The translations under genes and the position numbers were made by a program. The notes below the pieces were generated by a model. It was not told where the DNA came from and did not search any database. It saw nothing but the letters and a program-made list of their open reading frames with translations. This document shows, in pieces, positions 1 to 13,348 of a DNA stretch of 64,000 bases. The stretch's first letter is position 1, and the number at the start of each line of letters is the position of its first letter. This DNA is from Lasiosphaeria ovina. Taxonomy: Eukaryota > Ascomycota > Sordariomycetes > Sordariales > Lasiosphaeriaceae. Where the stretch lies: contig JAULSN010000010.1 of NCBI GenBank assembly GCA_033439765.1, positions 1,240,001-1,304,000 of the forward strand, given 5' to 3'.

Positions 1-3000
1 TATCGTAAGGTCGTCTTCCACTCTCTCATACAGTTCTACTGCACCGCAATACTGTGCTTTCCCGTTTCCAGTGAACCCGGGAGATCAAGAGGCGAGAGAC
101 AGCGAGAGAAGGATTCGCAGGAGCAAGGTAACAAGACGCAGAGCTGGCTGGCTACGACTGGATGCCCACCACCCGCGTCTGCGAGTGGGCATAAGCGAAC
201 AGTCAAACCAGCCCTTCGGTGCCGAGATTCTACAACCAGACCCCATTGTCGAGCTGCACCACCTTATTTAACGACCGTCTCCGTCTTGCAGGTCAATAGC
301 TTGCTTGGTACCCAGTAGGACTACTTGAACAAGGTACCCGTATGTTATGTACTAGTATGGGCGTATCTTACGGAGTAGCAGGAGCTCCATTGGCTTTCTT
401 CGTCGAGGGATCGACACTGGAGTCTGAAGTTGACGGCACGTCGATGGCAAGCATCTGATATCTCAGGAGATGGGTACAGTATCGGACTGACGTGATTTTC
501 CGCCACTACCTTACCTTATTAAGTCGGGGAGATACTTACCTCAAGCAAGGCAGGGTCGAGCACTGTGCATATGTAGGCTTTGCCTTCTTACGTGTTTTAA
601 GAACCTAAGCTACCAACTAACAGTATAAAACGTAGGACTGTTGCGCCATAGATTTCACCCCGTAGTTGGTATTTTGTCAGGCCCGTGAGCTTCATCCTTA
701 ATAGGCCGGTTAGCGCCGCCCGGTAACGGCGGGGAAAGGCCAACCCAGGTTCTAGCAAGACCGGACGTTTTTATAGCACTTGAACGTTGTTTGCCTTTGC
801 TTCTTTATTCAGACTCCCGAGAGACCGAGACTCGCCTGATTTAGATGCAGCATGCAAGTATGATGCTAAATCTGGCGATTTCAGCATTCCAAAGGGGCCT
901 GGATTCTTACCAGAACACCTATCTCGGCCTCGCCTAACCTATTTTTTTCTTCTTATTTCCTCGATCCTCGAAGCTGCCAACCAAGAACAGGGGCCCCCCA
1001 ACAGCCAGAGAAGCCCAAATTCAAAGACTGCTTCGATATGTATGCCAAGCCTGCACTAGAAGCCTCATTGGCCTTTTGGCTGTCAGCTGCGAGCCCTGGC
1101 TGGCCGAACGACGCCAAGGGCGCATCATGCAGGGTGGTCTCTGGGCGCTACACCAGGACCGGATGCTATCCCACGATGGACAGACCATTTACGCCTTCAA
1201 GCCCATCGCAATTCAGTTAGTCCAACGTTTTAAACGTTTACCTCACGGTGAATGCGCAATATTCTTAAGGGCTAGGGAATAATGGTAGGTAATAACAGAC
1301 ACGCCGAAGTCAAAGCCTGATGCCTAACTGCGAGTTATATTCCGTCTCGGCGGCTTTTTCATGTGTTTTTTTGTTTTCCCTTTTGTTATGGCAAATGTGT
1401 TTATTCCTGCCGGGGTGCAGGACGGGGTCGTGGGGCATGAACAGCCCGCAGCTCGCTCCTCGTCCCAATTTGTCTCTGAGGCATGGAAATGGAAGCAGTC
1501 TCCCCCGGTTCCTGGGCTCCTGTGTGCCATCCCCCATTCGCGTGGCTCCCATGCTGTGGGCCCTTTCGCTTACCCTGCCTCCTGATTCGCACAAGCACAC
1601 CTGGCCCGCCTGTGCACCTCGGGGTCCTCCTTGGACCTGGATGCCCACCCTGTCTGTCGTCTTCAATCCGAAAGTCGTCTGATGCACTCACTTCCCACTG
1701 ACGTGAGCAACTGTCATCGCGACGCAGCACCAGCAAAAGTTTCCGCGTTGGTGCCGCATCCATCCATCCATCCATCCATCCCGCGAATCGCACTGCAACA
1801 CCGCAAGAACGGAGTGCTCCCAAATCTCAGGGCGTCCGTCCTTGGATCCTGATGACGCACGGAAGAGGCAGAAAGTTGGCGACGCGAGTCGATGCAGGCA
1901 TTGGAAGAGGAAAAGAAAAGACTGCCTTCTGTGCTGACGGATTCCGTTCACAGCCCCTAATGCTGCCTTTTCCAGCACATGAGTAAATGTTCATGCGGCG
2001 AGCCTCAAAAGCCGCACAAAATAAGACTCCCAACACGAACGCTTAAGAGGAGAGCGTTGGTCGACGTGCGTCTTACTCTGCAGGCAGGAAAGCAAAGGGC
2101 ACCTAGGCACCAAAGTCTGGTGCCCCCCGCGTCTCTCGAATGTCCTCGTTTGCTCGTTGACGTCTTGTGAAGATGAAATGTGGTTGCACACACAAAAAGC
2201 AGCAGAGGGACACACGCACAGTGTGACACGGGAGTCGCATGGACGGACTGATTCTATTTCTGGAGCTACTGTATCCCAATTGCACAGCAAGTGGGGTCCA
2301 ACTCTTGATGGACGGCTTTCCATTGGGGAACCACGCAGAATGAGTAGCATTGGGTCCCGTCCGCCGCGAGTGTCACCAGTACTGAGGTACAGTGGTGTGC
2401 GAGAGAGTGAGAGAAGAGAGAAAGAGAGAGAGAGGGAGAGAGAGAGAGAGAAATGAATAGAGCGAGGAAAAAGACAAAGAGCTGTGCGCAGAAAACATGC
2501 ACGAATCGATGGGCGCACTGAAATCTGAAACAAATAGCTGGAGAACCCGGCAAAGAGCCGGAGGGGCGCAAACAGCCGATTCCCTGCCGGCGCGGACAGA
2601 AAAGATCGACAATCGCGGGGCGAGGCTCGGCGCGCGGAGAGGCACCACCAGAGACAAGCATACCGTAATAAGCGGGCGTGTTCAATTCCGTCCGCCCTGC
2701 CCTGTTTTGTGGCTTGCGGGCAGCTTTTTGTTTGGCTACTACTTCCAGCTGGACTAAACGTTGGGTCAGGTCTCGCAGGTTCGAGACCCAAAGCACCAAA
2801 ATCCGAACCGCTCCCATCAAAAAAGATTTTCTTAAGATGTGCAATATAGGCCCAGCCAGAGAGTGGTGCACCGTGACATCGGACCTAGGTTTGCTGAACT
2901 TGGCACCCTGCCAACAATGGGGCCCGGCTTCCCGCTGGACATCCCTCCTCTCCTCTGGGCGGGATGTGAGCACAAGCCCCAGGCCGATGCCCCGGCGCAT

Positions 3001-6000
3001 TGTCACCGGGAAGGGGGGAGATAAAAATTGGAAGGGGAGAGCCCGGAAGCCATCCGGATGGCGAAGGATAGAATACATAGTAGAATCTGCTGCATCACAT
3101 GTCGACATGTTTCTCTCCAAACCCCAATTCCTGTCAGCTACGTATCATAGAAACATGTCTCGCGGAGGGCCGTTTTTTTGGCCGCTTGGCTCGCAGCTGA
3201 GCGGCTTGACCTAGCCGGAGAAGTGAGGCGCGAGGCGGGGTTGGACGGGGACTAAGTTAAGCTTCATCCGATTGCTGATCACTCGCGCCGGGCCGTTGGG
3301 CTGATCGTTATTTTCCGAATAAGTTAATAACCAAGTCCTCGAACGCTGCAATTGAGAGGAATGACATTACAACTATGCAACCAGAGTATGCCGTGATTGC
3401 CTTTGCAGAATAGGACACTGGAAATGCTGGACAAGCAGGCACCTGGAGATCGGCTCTGTCGCCAACGGACACACGAGATCACATTCATTGCATGTACGGC
3501 ACAAGCCCAGCGGCCGATCTGCGGTGAGTGAAGCAGCAAACCGGACACGTCTGTTAGGTCCAAGACTGTCTGGACACGGAATTGACGATTAATAAAAAGA
3601 ACAACGAGGCTCTGCTCACACGGCCGTCGGGGTGGTGATACGGCAACTCAACTCAACTCAACTCGTCGAGGCCAGGCAAACCGCGAAATATCGAGCTGGG
3701 GCCTGCAAAGACAGAACCGTGCCTTTCCCCGGGACTTGGCTCAGTTCTGCCATGTCATTGGAGCATGTTACGAGGCGGCAGTGGGGTGTTGGTTTTTGTT
3801 GGGCAGACGGGAAAGCACTGTGAGGAGCGGGGCCAGCGGCAGCGGCAGCGGCGCTAGGTATCTGTGTCTTGCTTGTGGACGGTTCGGCACAGAGAAATCT
3901 CTCGACTTCACTTGTTTTGGTTGTGGCACATATGGATATCTTGCCTGCCATTCAGGTGGGCGAGGGAATCCCAGCCAGGAATCCCGTGCTGTAATCAGCA
4001 CGCTAATGGATACTCCGTAATCCGAAGGGCAACGGCAAAACTCTGTACATACGGCTGTCCGTTCAACTCCGCCTACCCACGACTGACGCCCTTGCTCGTC
4101 TTCGGAAGGTGGAGGAGAGGAACCTGGATTTTCTCGCCCGAAAAGGACATAAAAACACCAAGAACACGAAATCCAATCCGTGGCGGGCGCGGGCACAAAC
4201 AATACTCACAGGAGCTTCTACCGACTCGGATCAAACAGCAACGGTGTGCGTCGGGCTGGACATGGATCCCAGGTCATGGCGACAGTTATCGGTACAACCG
4301 ATTCAACATGACGTACTGTACAGTACGGCGTCTCTTCCGCCCTGGCGACCCGAACAGATAGGGCCGCGGTGCGGAGCTGAGGGACTGGGAGTCCCGAGTG
4401 CTACCTCGCTCGTGATGGGGTCCTGCCTTGCCCGTTGGTTGTGGTGTCTTGATACGGCAACCAGCTCGCGACCTCTCACAAATGAGAGCGAGCTCCAGGA
4501 CAGCGATAGCCATCGCTTGTCTTTGGTCTAATTCTCTTGGGATTTTTTATCGGCTGGCATATCATATTGTGTCGGGAGGGGACGGCGTCTCGCATTGCAA
4601 GTGGGAAAAAGCAACAACAACTGGATTCCGGAGTACGACGACAAAAGATTGGCTCGCGGCTGCCCTATAACATAACTTGGCGCGCGCGCACACTCGATAT
4701 CCCATATCCCATACTACGTAAGTATTTCAGGCGGCACGGTCTTCAATACGAGCCGGTGCAGCGTTTTCTTGCCGCCCTCTGCAAAACAAAGGACAAAAAC
4801 GGCGCTGCCCGATTAAGATGACTTTATGCCTGGGTGGAGCACGTCTAAGGGGCGGGAGATTGGGGATCATATTCTGGCTCGGGCGCGGCCAGCCGGCCAC
4901 GTGTTTCTGGAAGGGGACCCCTTGCCAAAAAGTGTTCTCCCCTCTGGGCCCTTGCACGATAAACACTTTTACCCTCTTTCGCCTGCTCCACAGTGTGTGC
5001 CTTGTATGTACCCGCAATGATGGCGGTACCTGGGGGTACTTTGCCACGTCCCCCACATGAAAAGAACCCCTGCAACCCTGGCACCATGTATTGCGCCCTC
5101 GCATCAAGCTTGCACAGATCTCTTACGGTCGGTCGGTGCGTGGTGCGGTTCCGCGAGAACCCTCCAGTCCCAAGCCTCAGGCATCACGCAGTGCCTGCTT
5201 GTTTGCCTCAACGACAACACCACCACGAAGCGCCAGAATTTCACGGCGTCTCAATGTCGTGGACATTCACGGGGCCGCCATCCCGCCGCCAGCTCCGTTC
5301 CCTCCCGCACCTCCTGGCCCGCCACCATCAATCGAGCCCCAGCTAGCTTGCCGTCCCTCTCGGGGCAAAAGTGCCAGGCAATCCCGGCGTGGGGGAAAGG
5401 AGGGGGAGGGGAGGGTGAGCAATCTAATATTCAATTTATGACGAGTCCGGCGGTCCCGGTTTTCATGGTCCTGTTGCTTGAGCCTCAATGGAGACAAACG
5501 ACGTCTGTTGGCGGAATTCCCTGAACTCGGAACAACAGGACCTGCGGAGTTGCGGGCAGTGAAGTGTTGTGTCCGATCTCTTCTTGTCGCCAAAACCCCT
5601 TCTCGGAGACGTGATTTCGTCCCATGTAACATGAAATAACACGCCTCACTGCACGTGAAGGATATGTATGTTGAAGGAGGCTTGGCTGCAACATCGAAAG
5701 CACTGGCCGTCTGGTTTATCTTTTCTCTGAAAGAAAAGCCCGCCCGGCTTTAGGTTCCTGCAGGAAGGACCAGAGACAGATCTGCCAATCTCTTCAAAGC
5801 AAACACACACTGGGTTGCAGAAGTGGCGGGCGCAACGACTGGCCCATGGCTTTTCTTGCGCAACGCCACTTAGACCAAGCACACGGGATCAGCAGTCTTT
5901 CTCACCAGTTGCCTCCCTGACAGGCGCTATGAGCTGCAGGTACGGCGCCCATGTCTGCACTATGGTGAGCCTCAGGGGCTGCTCTGAATTACAAGTTCTA

Positions 6001-8335
6001 GTTCCGTTATCTACGGGAACCCATCTTATTTAGAAGGACCCTTTTGGGAGGGTTCCCGCGGGTTTGTTGACCCTATTCTTGTCGAGTTTGGACGACACTG
6101 GTTTTCCGACAACCACACAACTGAACCTACCCCTGCCAGCTAAGTCGGTCATTAATCATCCGGGGACCAAAAATGCAGGAACCAGTGTTCTGGCGTTACG
6201 CATGGTCGCCGACCACTTTATGCTGTCAGGAGGCGCATGTCGTCTCCCGCAACACACCTCGTACTTACTTGCCCCACAATACAAATCCGCATTCTGGTTC
6301 CCCATCAAGTCCACCGCCGGTCTCACGGAGGACAGGCGGCCGTGGAAACCCGGGACCTTGCAAAACCTCGCCGCCGGTGGCCGCCCCGGCTCTGTCTGTT
6401 TCTCGATTTCCCTTCCATTTTCCCCTTCCAAAGACGGCCGAGCTTCCTCGTCGCGGCCTGGTGGACTATTAGTGCCTCCAGTTTCCGGACGCGTCGTGGG
6501 GAGATTGTCGCCTTCATGGTCAGCTGAAAGCTTGTTGTTTGCTCATTCTTTCCGTATCAGTGGGTTGGGTTGGGTGCCTGCGGGTGTGCCCTCGGAATTT
6601 TATTTGTCGGCTGTTGTGCGAGGACCAGATAATCTCTGTTTTCTCAGCTGTCTCACCTCCCATTGGGATGACTCTTCGGAGATATCTGCTCGCACCGAAA
6701 GAGGGTCATATTTCGTGATTACGAACCTATTCATTTTACCGGTTCCGTCATTTCACATGTCAGTCAAACTGGTCAGTCAGTTCTCGGAAAGGCAGAGCGA
6801 AATTGCACATCTGCTGGACCCCCACTTCCCTTCTTCTTCCCTTCGCGGAATCCCCCCCTCTGCGCCTGCGTCTGCGTCTGGGGAGAGGAAGATACTTGGT
6901 GGTATTCTCGTCAATGAAGAGCGAAGATCCCCCACCTGCCCGGCTTCCCCAGGGCGGGTGATCAGCAAAGATCCATGTGCTGTGCTTGCCGGTCGTGAAC
7001 ATCCCTCTCCTTTGCCCCAGACAAACGATAATGCCCCCCCGGCCGTTGACGTCGGACTATGATGCTGCTTTGCCACCTCACCGCTTCGCTTGTAGACATC
7101 TATACGTCGGACCTTAGACATAGAAACAGGGACCTAACGCAGGTCAGATCTCTGTCTTTTTTTTTCTTTTGTCCGGGGCTCGTCTGCCAAGAGTCGAGAC
7201 TCTCTCTCTCCACGGATCAATCCGTACGCGCGGAGCCTGACCCCGATATAGCCGGTCAGCTTTGCTACCTAGTAAGATATGTATGCGGAAATGATGCAAT
7301 ACGAAATCTGTGCCGCACGGCAGGTAGCCTGCGTGTCAAGTCTAGACTTCGATAAAGTCGGCATGGCACGAGTGTCGGCATTTTCCGCCGGTCCAGAAGG
7401 TTGCGCTTCTCAGCCGTATACGGATGGGTGGTAAAGGCCATTACAGCTGAACCCTGGGCAGGTGTGTGTGGTGTCGTGGTGTGTTCAAGTGTTGCCTGCC
7501 CATTCATTCATGTCACACACATGCTCCGCCCGTATGTGCAGAACTGAGAGCCTGGCCAAGAGAGCGCCGAGCGTAGATACATGGACCGGTCCCGGCTCAT
7601 CTAGTCTAGATCTCAACTGCGAACGACCCCCGGACAGACGTAAATGGGGGAAATACAAGCGATGGATGGCACTTGGCCGGAAGCACGGCACTCGTCCCTG
7701 TGAAGCCCCCGTCCCTCCCTGGCGATAGACTAGGAAGAGAGAGAGAGAGAGGAACGGAGGCACAGGCAATCTCGCATTTGCATCTCGGGACTCACACACG
7801 ACGGCGTTGACCACACTTGGCAAGACAAGGTCTCTTCTAGGTAAACCCGCAAAGCTCTTGTTGGCCACACCATGTCACAAATGAACGCCACCAACTTTTG
7901 CCGTTGCACACTCACGATGGCAAGGCAAAATTAGAACATTTTCTGTCTCTGATGACGAGTTCCTTTTTGTGGGCTTGTCTTTCTTCTCTTTCCATTTTCT
8001 TTCTCGCCTCGTCACTGTGGTCGGGTCCGGCCATCAGGATTGGCACTTATACGCAGGCGAGGCATCCCTGGGAGCGTCAGTCCGCGACGATTTGTGCAAT
8101 ACAACTCGAGATGGTAATCTATTTTTTTTTTACACGATGCTAGTGAGATTGAGAGACAGCCAACAAACACTGAACCAGCGAGCCTCCCCTACCCCGAGGT
8201 GGGAGGCCTGTGTTCCTGCCCGGGCTGGGCCTCACATCAGTGATGCATGCCCTTACTCACAAACAACCACAACCGTCGACCCATCATCTCACTGCGTAAC
8301 TTGGCAAAATTAATTTCGAAAAAAAAAGCCTAAGC
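1..8335. other. gene-free stretch, left end of window
   Basis: I see no supported gene here. Open frames exist on both strands, the longest at 6064-7062 (+), but they lack an ATG where expected, have no recognisable domain and show no intron/exon logic. The stretch holds simple repeats: (CATC)6 at 1757-1780, a GA-rich microsatellite at 2401-2453 and four copies of CAACT at 3644-3663. It may include promoters, UTRs or genes too diverged for me to recognise. Confidence 0.6.
2401..2453. repeat. GA-rich microsatellite
   Basis: An almost uninterrupted purine stretch of GA units with a few GAA/GGGA interruptions, about 53 bases long. It creates artificial serine/leucine open frames on the minus strand. 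Confidence 0.9.
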
Positions 8336-9505
8336 TCACGTGCTTTTGGTCACCAACGCGTTGCTAATCTCCAGAGTGACCTTGGAGGAGTCCCCGCTGG
8401 TGCCCACCAACCTCACCGATGCCAGATCCTTGACGACCCAGTCGGGCCCGGCGCTCAGGACCTCGTCGGCCGTATGGCTCGTCACAACAGCCAGGACCTT
8501 GCAGCCGGCGTCTTTCCCGGCGCGGATGCCGGCGGGGCTGTCCTCGAGCACAAGCACCTGCTTGGCGGGGCCGGCGAGCCCGAGCCGTTCGCGGCCGAGC
8601 GCGTAGCAGGCCGGGTCGGGCTTGCCGTCAGTGACGGACTCGGCCGTGACTAGGTGCTCCGGGGCGGGTAGCTTCAGCACGCCGAGCCAGCCCGTGACGA
8701 GCGGCACGGTGCCCGACGTCACGATGGCCCACGGCGCGTCGCGCGCGATCAGCCCCTGCAGGAGGTCGCGAGCCCCCGGAATCTCGACGGCGTCGGCCCC
8801 GTGGAACTTGGGTAGGAGACCTTCCATGTGCTTCACGTCTGCAAAGTCATGGCCCAGCAGCGTTGTGCGTCAGTGCGTGCGCGTTGTGTGGGTGTGGGTG
8901 TATGTGTGTGGGTAGGTGCACAGAGAGAGAGAGAGAGAGAGGGAGTTATTGGTGGAATAAGTGGCCAGTGCCACTGTGGATTGAATGAAAAAGAGGCTCA
9001 CATTCCCAGTTTGCCTTTTCGGGAGCGAGGATCCGGAGTATGTCGATGCTTCTTCGCCCGTGCGATGTCCTGGTGGCGGAGGTTATTGAAGTCAGTAACG
9101 TCCCTCCCTATATGTTTTCCATGTCTTTTCTTGGCATTTCTATATCCACTCGATTCATATCAATGTCTCCCCTCTCCTATCTCTCTCTCGGTACCTCACG
9201 GGAAGGGGAGACGGGTGAACAACACTAACAGCTTACTGTAGAATGACCTCGGGTGATACCCCTATTTCCTGGCCTACACTGATTTGTTGATCGGCGGGTT
9301 GACGTCAGTAAAGGGGGTTTCAGGAATGCCCAGCCATTGGGAGGGCTGGCACCAGGAACTGGCCTTACGTTTCCCAGTGCTTGACAACGGCAGCAGTTGA
9401 GTCGATGATGGTGCCGTCCATGTCGAACAGGAAGCCGTCAAAGCCGACCGACTCGGGCGGGGCGTCGAACGCTGCCGCGGCTGGAGACTCTACTGTGCTC
9501 CCCAT
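8336..9505 (-). CDS. GPP1: HAD-family glycerol-phosphate / 2-deoxyglucose-6-phosphate phosphatase
   Basis: Four exons read on the minus strand (9505-9369, 9278-9237, 9069-9002, 8838-8336) give 249 aa, the size of yeast Gpp1 and Dog1/2. The haloacid dehalogenase signature is complete: motif I DMDGT with nucleophile D28 and acid D30, motif II TS at 123-124, the motif III lysine in GKPDP (K155), and motif IV ED at 181-182. The HGRRSID segment and the EIPGA loop are typical of the GPP/DOG subfamily. The family dephosphorylates glycerol-1(3)-phosphate or deoxy sugar phosphates in the cytosol, and in yeast GPP genes are induced by osmotic stress. Exons 2 and 3 are only 42 and 68 nt and were placed by splice phase and homology. 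An AGGGG stress-like element lies about 80 bases upstream (9585-9589), which is only suggestive. Sequence alone cannot say whether glycerol phosphate or a sugar phosphate is the main substrate. Confidence 0.92.
8921..8943. repeat. GA microsatellite inside intron 3 of the HAD phosphatase gene
   Basis: A run of GA dinucleotides lies next to a TG/GGGTG-rich run. Both lie within the 163-nt third intron (8839-9001), so they do not affect the protein. Confidence 0.85.
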
Positions 9506-10805
9506 GGCGGTTGGTTGACTGGCTGATCAGGTTCGTTCCTCACGGCGGATTTTCGAGGCCCAAAGGCGGGGTGCGTGTGCTTTTAGGGGGGTTTTTGGCC
9601 AAGACTGTCTTGCAAGGACGAAGCACAGCAGATTTGAGAGGGTTGAGGTGATTGTGTCCTCAAAAGGTTTGCAACGAAGTCAAGACGAAATGCCAACGTT
9701 TAAATACTTGGTAGGCAATGAGGAATTTATTGTACTATTATCCTTAGGACAATCGGAGCGGCGTCGGAACCTCTGTCAGCGGCCCGGTTTTAAGCCCCGA
9801 CTAATTAGGCAGCTCCGCCTCCTGCTTGGAACTTGGAGACATGGAAACGGGGAGCCGCCGGCTTTTCGAGTTGCATTTCGGGTGTGGCCAAGACGAGACT
9901 AATCTCTGGGCCGGCATCTGGGGCGTGCGTTCCTTGCTCACCTCAACCTTTTCTTTGACTTACTCCATGTGCCTCAGCATAAAAAGAAGGAACCTGAAGT
10001 GTGCCGCACTCGACTCCACAGCGCTAAAAGACAAAGGCTCTAGAGCTGAGAATCCGTGTCGGCTGACGTTTGTGAATCGTGCCTTCTGCTGTGAATCATG
10101 CCTTCTACTGGGAGCTGCGCAAACTTTAGAAATGGCCTGATATGGTGGGGATGAGGTTGATTGCACTTTCCTCGTTCTCCCAGATTTGCGGCATCTCGAA
10201 ATCGTATAACCCCCCCCCTCGGATCACATTTTCTTGTGCAAAATTTATTTCGCGGTTCTGCGTTCTCCCTTACAAATAGAAAACACTGAAGATTAGAAAA
10301 TATTCTCGAATAGTCGCATGAGCACACCATTCAGCTGTATCGGGAGAACCAGGAGTGAGACCAAGCATCTTAAGACTTTTGACCCAAGAGTTATCTTTTG
10401 TCTACTCTAAGAGCGACTTCCACAGTTCGGATAGATCGATCACCAAAGTGATTCAAGGGATTATATCCATCCTTGGACCAAGTATAAACTAAGCGCCATT
10501 GATGCGTCTCTCAACCACCTTAACAGACAGAGACAATACAACTGTGATCTTGAAGCATGATGAATCCTACGGTAGTTCACTCACAAGCGTTTAGACTGAG
10601 GGGCTGCCCGTGAAGTGAGGGGCGAACAGGAGGCGAGGCGGGGCTAATAACGGTCCTTATCCGAGCGGTGACGCCTGGCACAAATTTTGTTTCCACCATA
10701 ATTTTTCAGGATGTGCGGTGCGTAGAGACGAAGAGGACGAGGGAGGAGCCCAGAAGGAAAATCATACTTCAATTGACCGAGTCCATACCCAAGAACTAGC
10801 CGAAA
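9506..10805. other. intergenic, divergent promoter region
   Basis: This lies between the divergently transcribed HAD phosphatase (-) and NUG1 (+), so it should hold both promoters. I see no gene. A short C run lies near 10207. The short open frames here show no domain and no splice structure. Confidence 0.6.
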
Positions 10806-12511
10806 ATGGGTGGAATCAACAAGCCTGGAAGTATGCATCCGCCTCTCCTCGGCCAAAATTCCCTGGGACCTCTTGCTGACTCGCAATCAAAAATCCAGAG
10901 CCAAAGTCGAAGCGGACGCCCACCCGCCTGAGACACAAGATTGAGAAGGCGTCGGCCGCGAAACAGCGCAAGGTCAAGAAGGCGGCCAAGAAGAGCCCCG
11001 AATGGAAGAGCAAGCTGAAGAAGGACCCCGGCATCCCCAACCTATTCCCCTACAAGGAGAAGTTGCTGCAACAGATCGAGGAGGACCGCATACGGAGGAA
11101 AGAGGAGCAGCTCAAGCGCCGTGCCATCGCAAGAGGAACAACCGCTCAGGGGTCAGCCACTGACGGCGCCGACGACACCGCTGAGCCCGATGTCATGGAC
11201 GACCTAGACGTCTCTGGCGACGATGACGACAACGGCGTAATGGACGGCGACGACGGGAGCGATGTCGACGAGTCAAACCCCCTCGCCGCCCTTGTCGCTA
11301 GCGCTAGGAAAGCCGCCGAGCAGTACGAGCGCGAGTTGCAGAGCGGCGACGAGATGGAGGACGACTACTCGGATAACGAGGACGAGGACGACGAGACCAT
11401 GCACGGCGCTTCCGAGGTGCAGGGCGGCGCCTCGTCCCGCAAGGCCTACGACAAGGTCTTCAAGCAGGTGGTGGAGCAAGCTGATGTGATCCTCTACGTT
11501 CTCGATGCCCGGGACCCCGAAGGTACACGCTCGCGCGACGTCGAGCGTTCCGTCATGGCGGCTGCCGGCGGAGGCAAGCGGCTCATCCTCGTGCTCAACA
11601 AGGTTGACTTGATCCCCCGCCCAGTGCTGCGCGACTGGCTCAACCACCTCCGCCGCTACTTCCCTACCCTGCCGTTGCGGGCGTCCAACCCTGCCCCCAA
11701 CGCCCAAACCTTCAACCACCGGGACATCACGGTCCAGAGCACGAGCGCGACTCTGTTCCGCTCGCTCAAGTCGTTTGCCGCCTCCAGGAATCTCAAGCGC
11801 GCCATCTCGGTCGGCGTCATCGGCTACCCCAATGTCGGCAAGTCGAGCGTTATCAACGCCCTCATGTCGCGCCTCAGCGGCAGCCGCAGCCAGCACAACG
11901 CCTGCCCCGCCGGCGCTGAGGCTGGTGTCACGACCTCGATCCGCGCCGTCAAGATCGACAGCAAGCTGACGTTGCTCGACTCCCCGGGCATTGTCTTCCC
12001 GTCGTCGGCTTCGGCCATGCCGGGGTTCGTGCCTAAGAACGCCACAGAGGCGCACGCCCACCTCGTGCTCCTGAACGCCGTGCCGCCCAAGCAGATTGAC
12101 GACCCCGTCCCAGCCGTCAGCTTGCTGCTGAAGCGGCTGTCGGCGAACTCCGTCTTGATGGAGAAGATGATGAAGGTCTACGACCTCCCGGCGCTGAAGC
12201 TGAACTCTGAGAGCGGCGACTCCACCATGGACTTCTTGGTCCAGGTAGCGCGCAAGCGCGGTCGCCTCGGCCGCGGCGGTGTGCCCAACACCTTTGCTGC
12301 CGCCATGACTGTCGTGACCGACTGGAGAGACGGCCGCATCCAGGGCTGGAATACTGTCCCTGACGCGACATCTGCAAACAACTTGGCTGAAGATGATGCG
12401 ATCCCCGACCAAAAGGAGATTGTTACGGAGTGGGCCAAGGAGTTCAAGCTCGATGGTCTCTGGGGCGATGCCGGTGGCGATGACGAAACAAAGGATGTCG
12501 AGATGGCTTAA
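10806..12511 (+). CDS. NUG1: nucleolar/nuclear GTPase of 60S ribosome assembly (Nug1, nucleostemin family)
   Basis: Exon 1 is a 25-base micro-exon (10806-10830); a 68-nt intron with a CTGAC branch site follows, then exon 2 (10899-12511). The protein is 545 aa (yeast Nug1 520). The N-terminus is the lysine/arginine-rich GN3L segment (KSKRTPTRLRHKIEK, then KKDPGIPNLFPYKEK) used for nucleolar targeting and pre-60S binding. An acidic low-complexity stretch (about residues 95-170) separates it from the GTPase domain. That domain is circularly permuted as in the YlqF/Nug1 family: G4 NKVD (242-245) precedes G1 GYPNVGKSS (317-325) and G3 DSPGI (369-373). Yeast Nug1 works with the Dbp10 helicase on nucleolar pre-60S particles and is needed for their export. 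The first ATG fits because the splice phase joins it directly to the conserved KPKSKR segment. The gene is convergent with DIS3, another RNA-processing gene. Confidence 0.96.
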
Positions 12512-13348
12512 GATGAGACGGATAAATTAGATACCTGGGCTCGTCCTTGTCACTTCAGTGTCTTGGTGTTTTCTTGGGTGGAATATGAATGCGGATCCGA
12601 CCGTTATCATGGTATACATTGTATGTCTGGTCCGTTATGATCATTGTGGCTGCCTACCTAGCTACCACGTCTTTACTTTTTTTCTTGGGGGTTTTCTTCT
12701 TTTCTTCTTTTCTTTTCTTTGGGAAGAGGGCGTTATGGCGTCGAAAATACGAATGCATTGGAACGGCACGGCAGGACGTAGAAATACACAAAGTCTGTTG
12801 ACGTTATGTTTAGTCTTTGCCTGCGTACCCACTACTTTGGTTCCCAGGCAGCTGTGTTATTACACAAAGAAAAGCAAACAAACTATGGGTAAGTAATGTC
12901 GCGTTCTGCCGTTATGGCTGTGAATCAGTTCGCGACTGCGTCTTCGGTAATGTAGTGTTGTCGTTATTTACAAACTGCTGTTTCAGGCACGGTGCTGTTC
13001 TACGCAATACCAGACAGACGACCGAGATGATCAAGATTAGATGCTGCTGCCCTCGTTGTTACGTGTTGGCCATGTGTTGCTGAATGGTGGTAATAGAGGG
13101 AGCTACAAGAACAGAGAAAAATGGGCACGAAAAACACATCCGATCAAATACTGCTCAATGGATCTCATTATTTTCTCGCGAGGCGGCAGGCTATCCTGCC
13201 CCCATACAGTTACTCATCATACCAAGCATGTCGAGCGTGTATTCGAGGCCTATCTACTTAGCCACTACGAGAGATGATGCCCTCGCCCAAGGCTACCATG
13301 GAAATCATGACATGGAGGCGACTAGCTCCACCGCACACACTTGTCTAT
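12512..13348. other. convergent 3' flanks of NUG1 and DIS3
   Basis: This 837-base spacer lies between two stop codons that face each other, so it should contain two 3' UTRs and terminators. It is T-rich just after NUG1 (12660-12720). I see no gene in it. Confidence 0.7.

Noticed and set aside
1991..2791. 266-codon minus-strand frame
   Set aside because: Its centre is the translated GA microsatellite (Ser/Leu repeats); no domain or splice structure.
2771..2800. tRNA-like GGTTCGA segment
   Set aside because: GGTCTCGCAGGTTCGAGACC forms a hairpin, but no matching acceptor stem, anticodon arm or box A is visible at proper spacing.
6064..7062. 332-codon open frame on the plus strand
   Set aside because: It begins at TTG rather than ATG, has no domain, no intron logic, and is crossed by equally long frames on the other strand. 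Long chance frames are common in this GC-balanced DNA.
11273..12412. 379-codon frame antisense to NUG1
   Set aside because: It is a shadow of the GC-biased third codon positions of NUG1, whose motifs are fully conserved on the plus strand.
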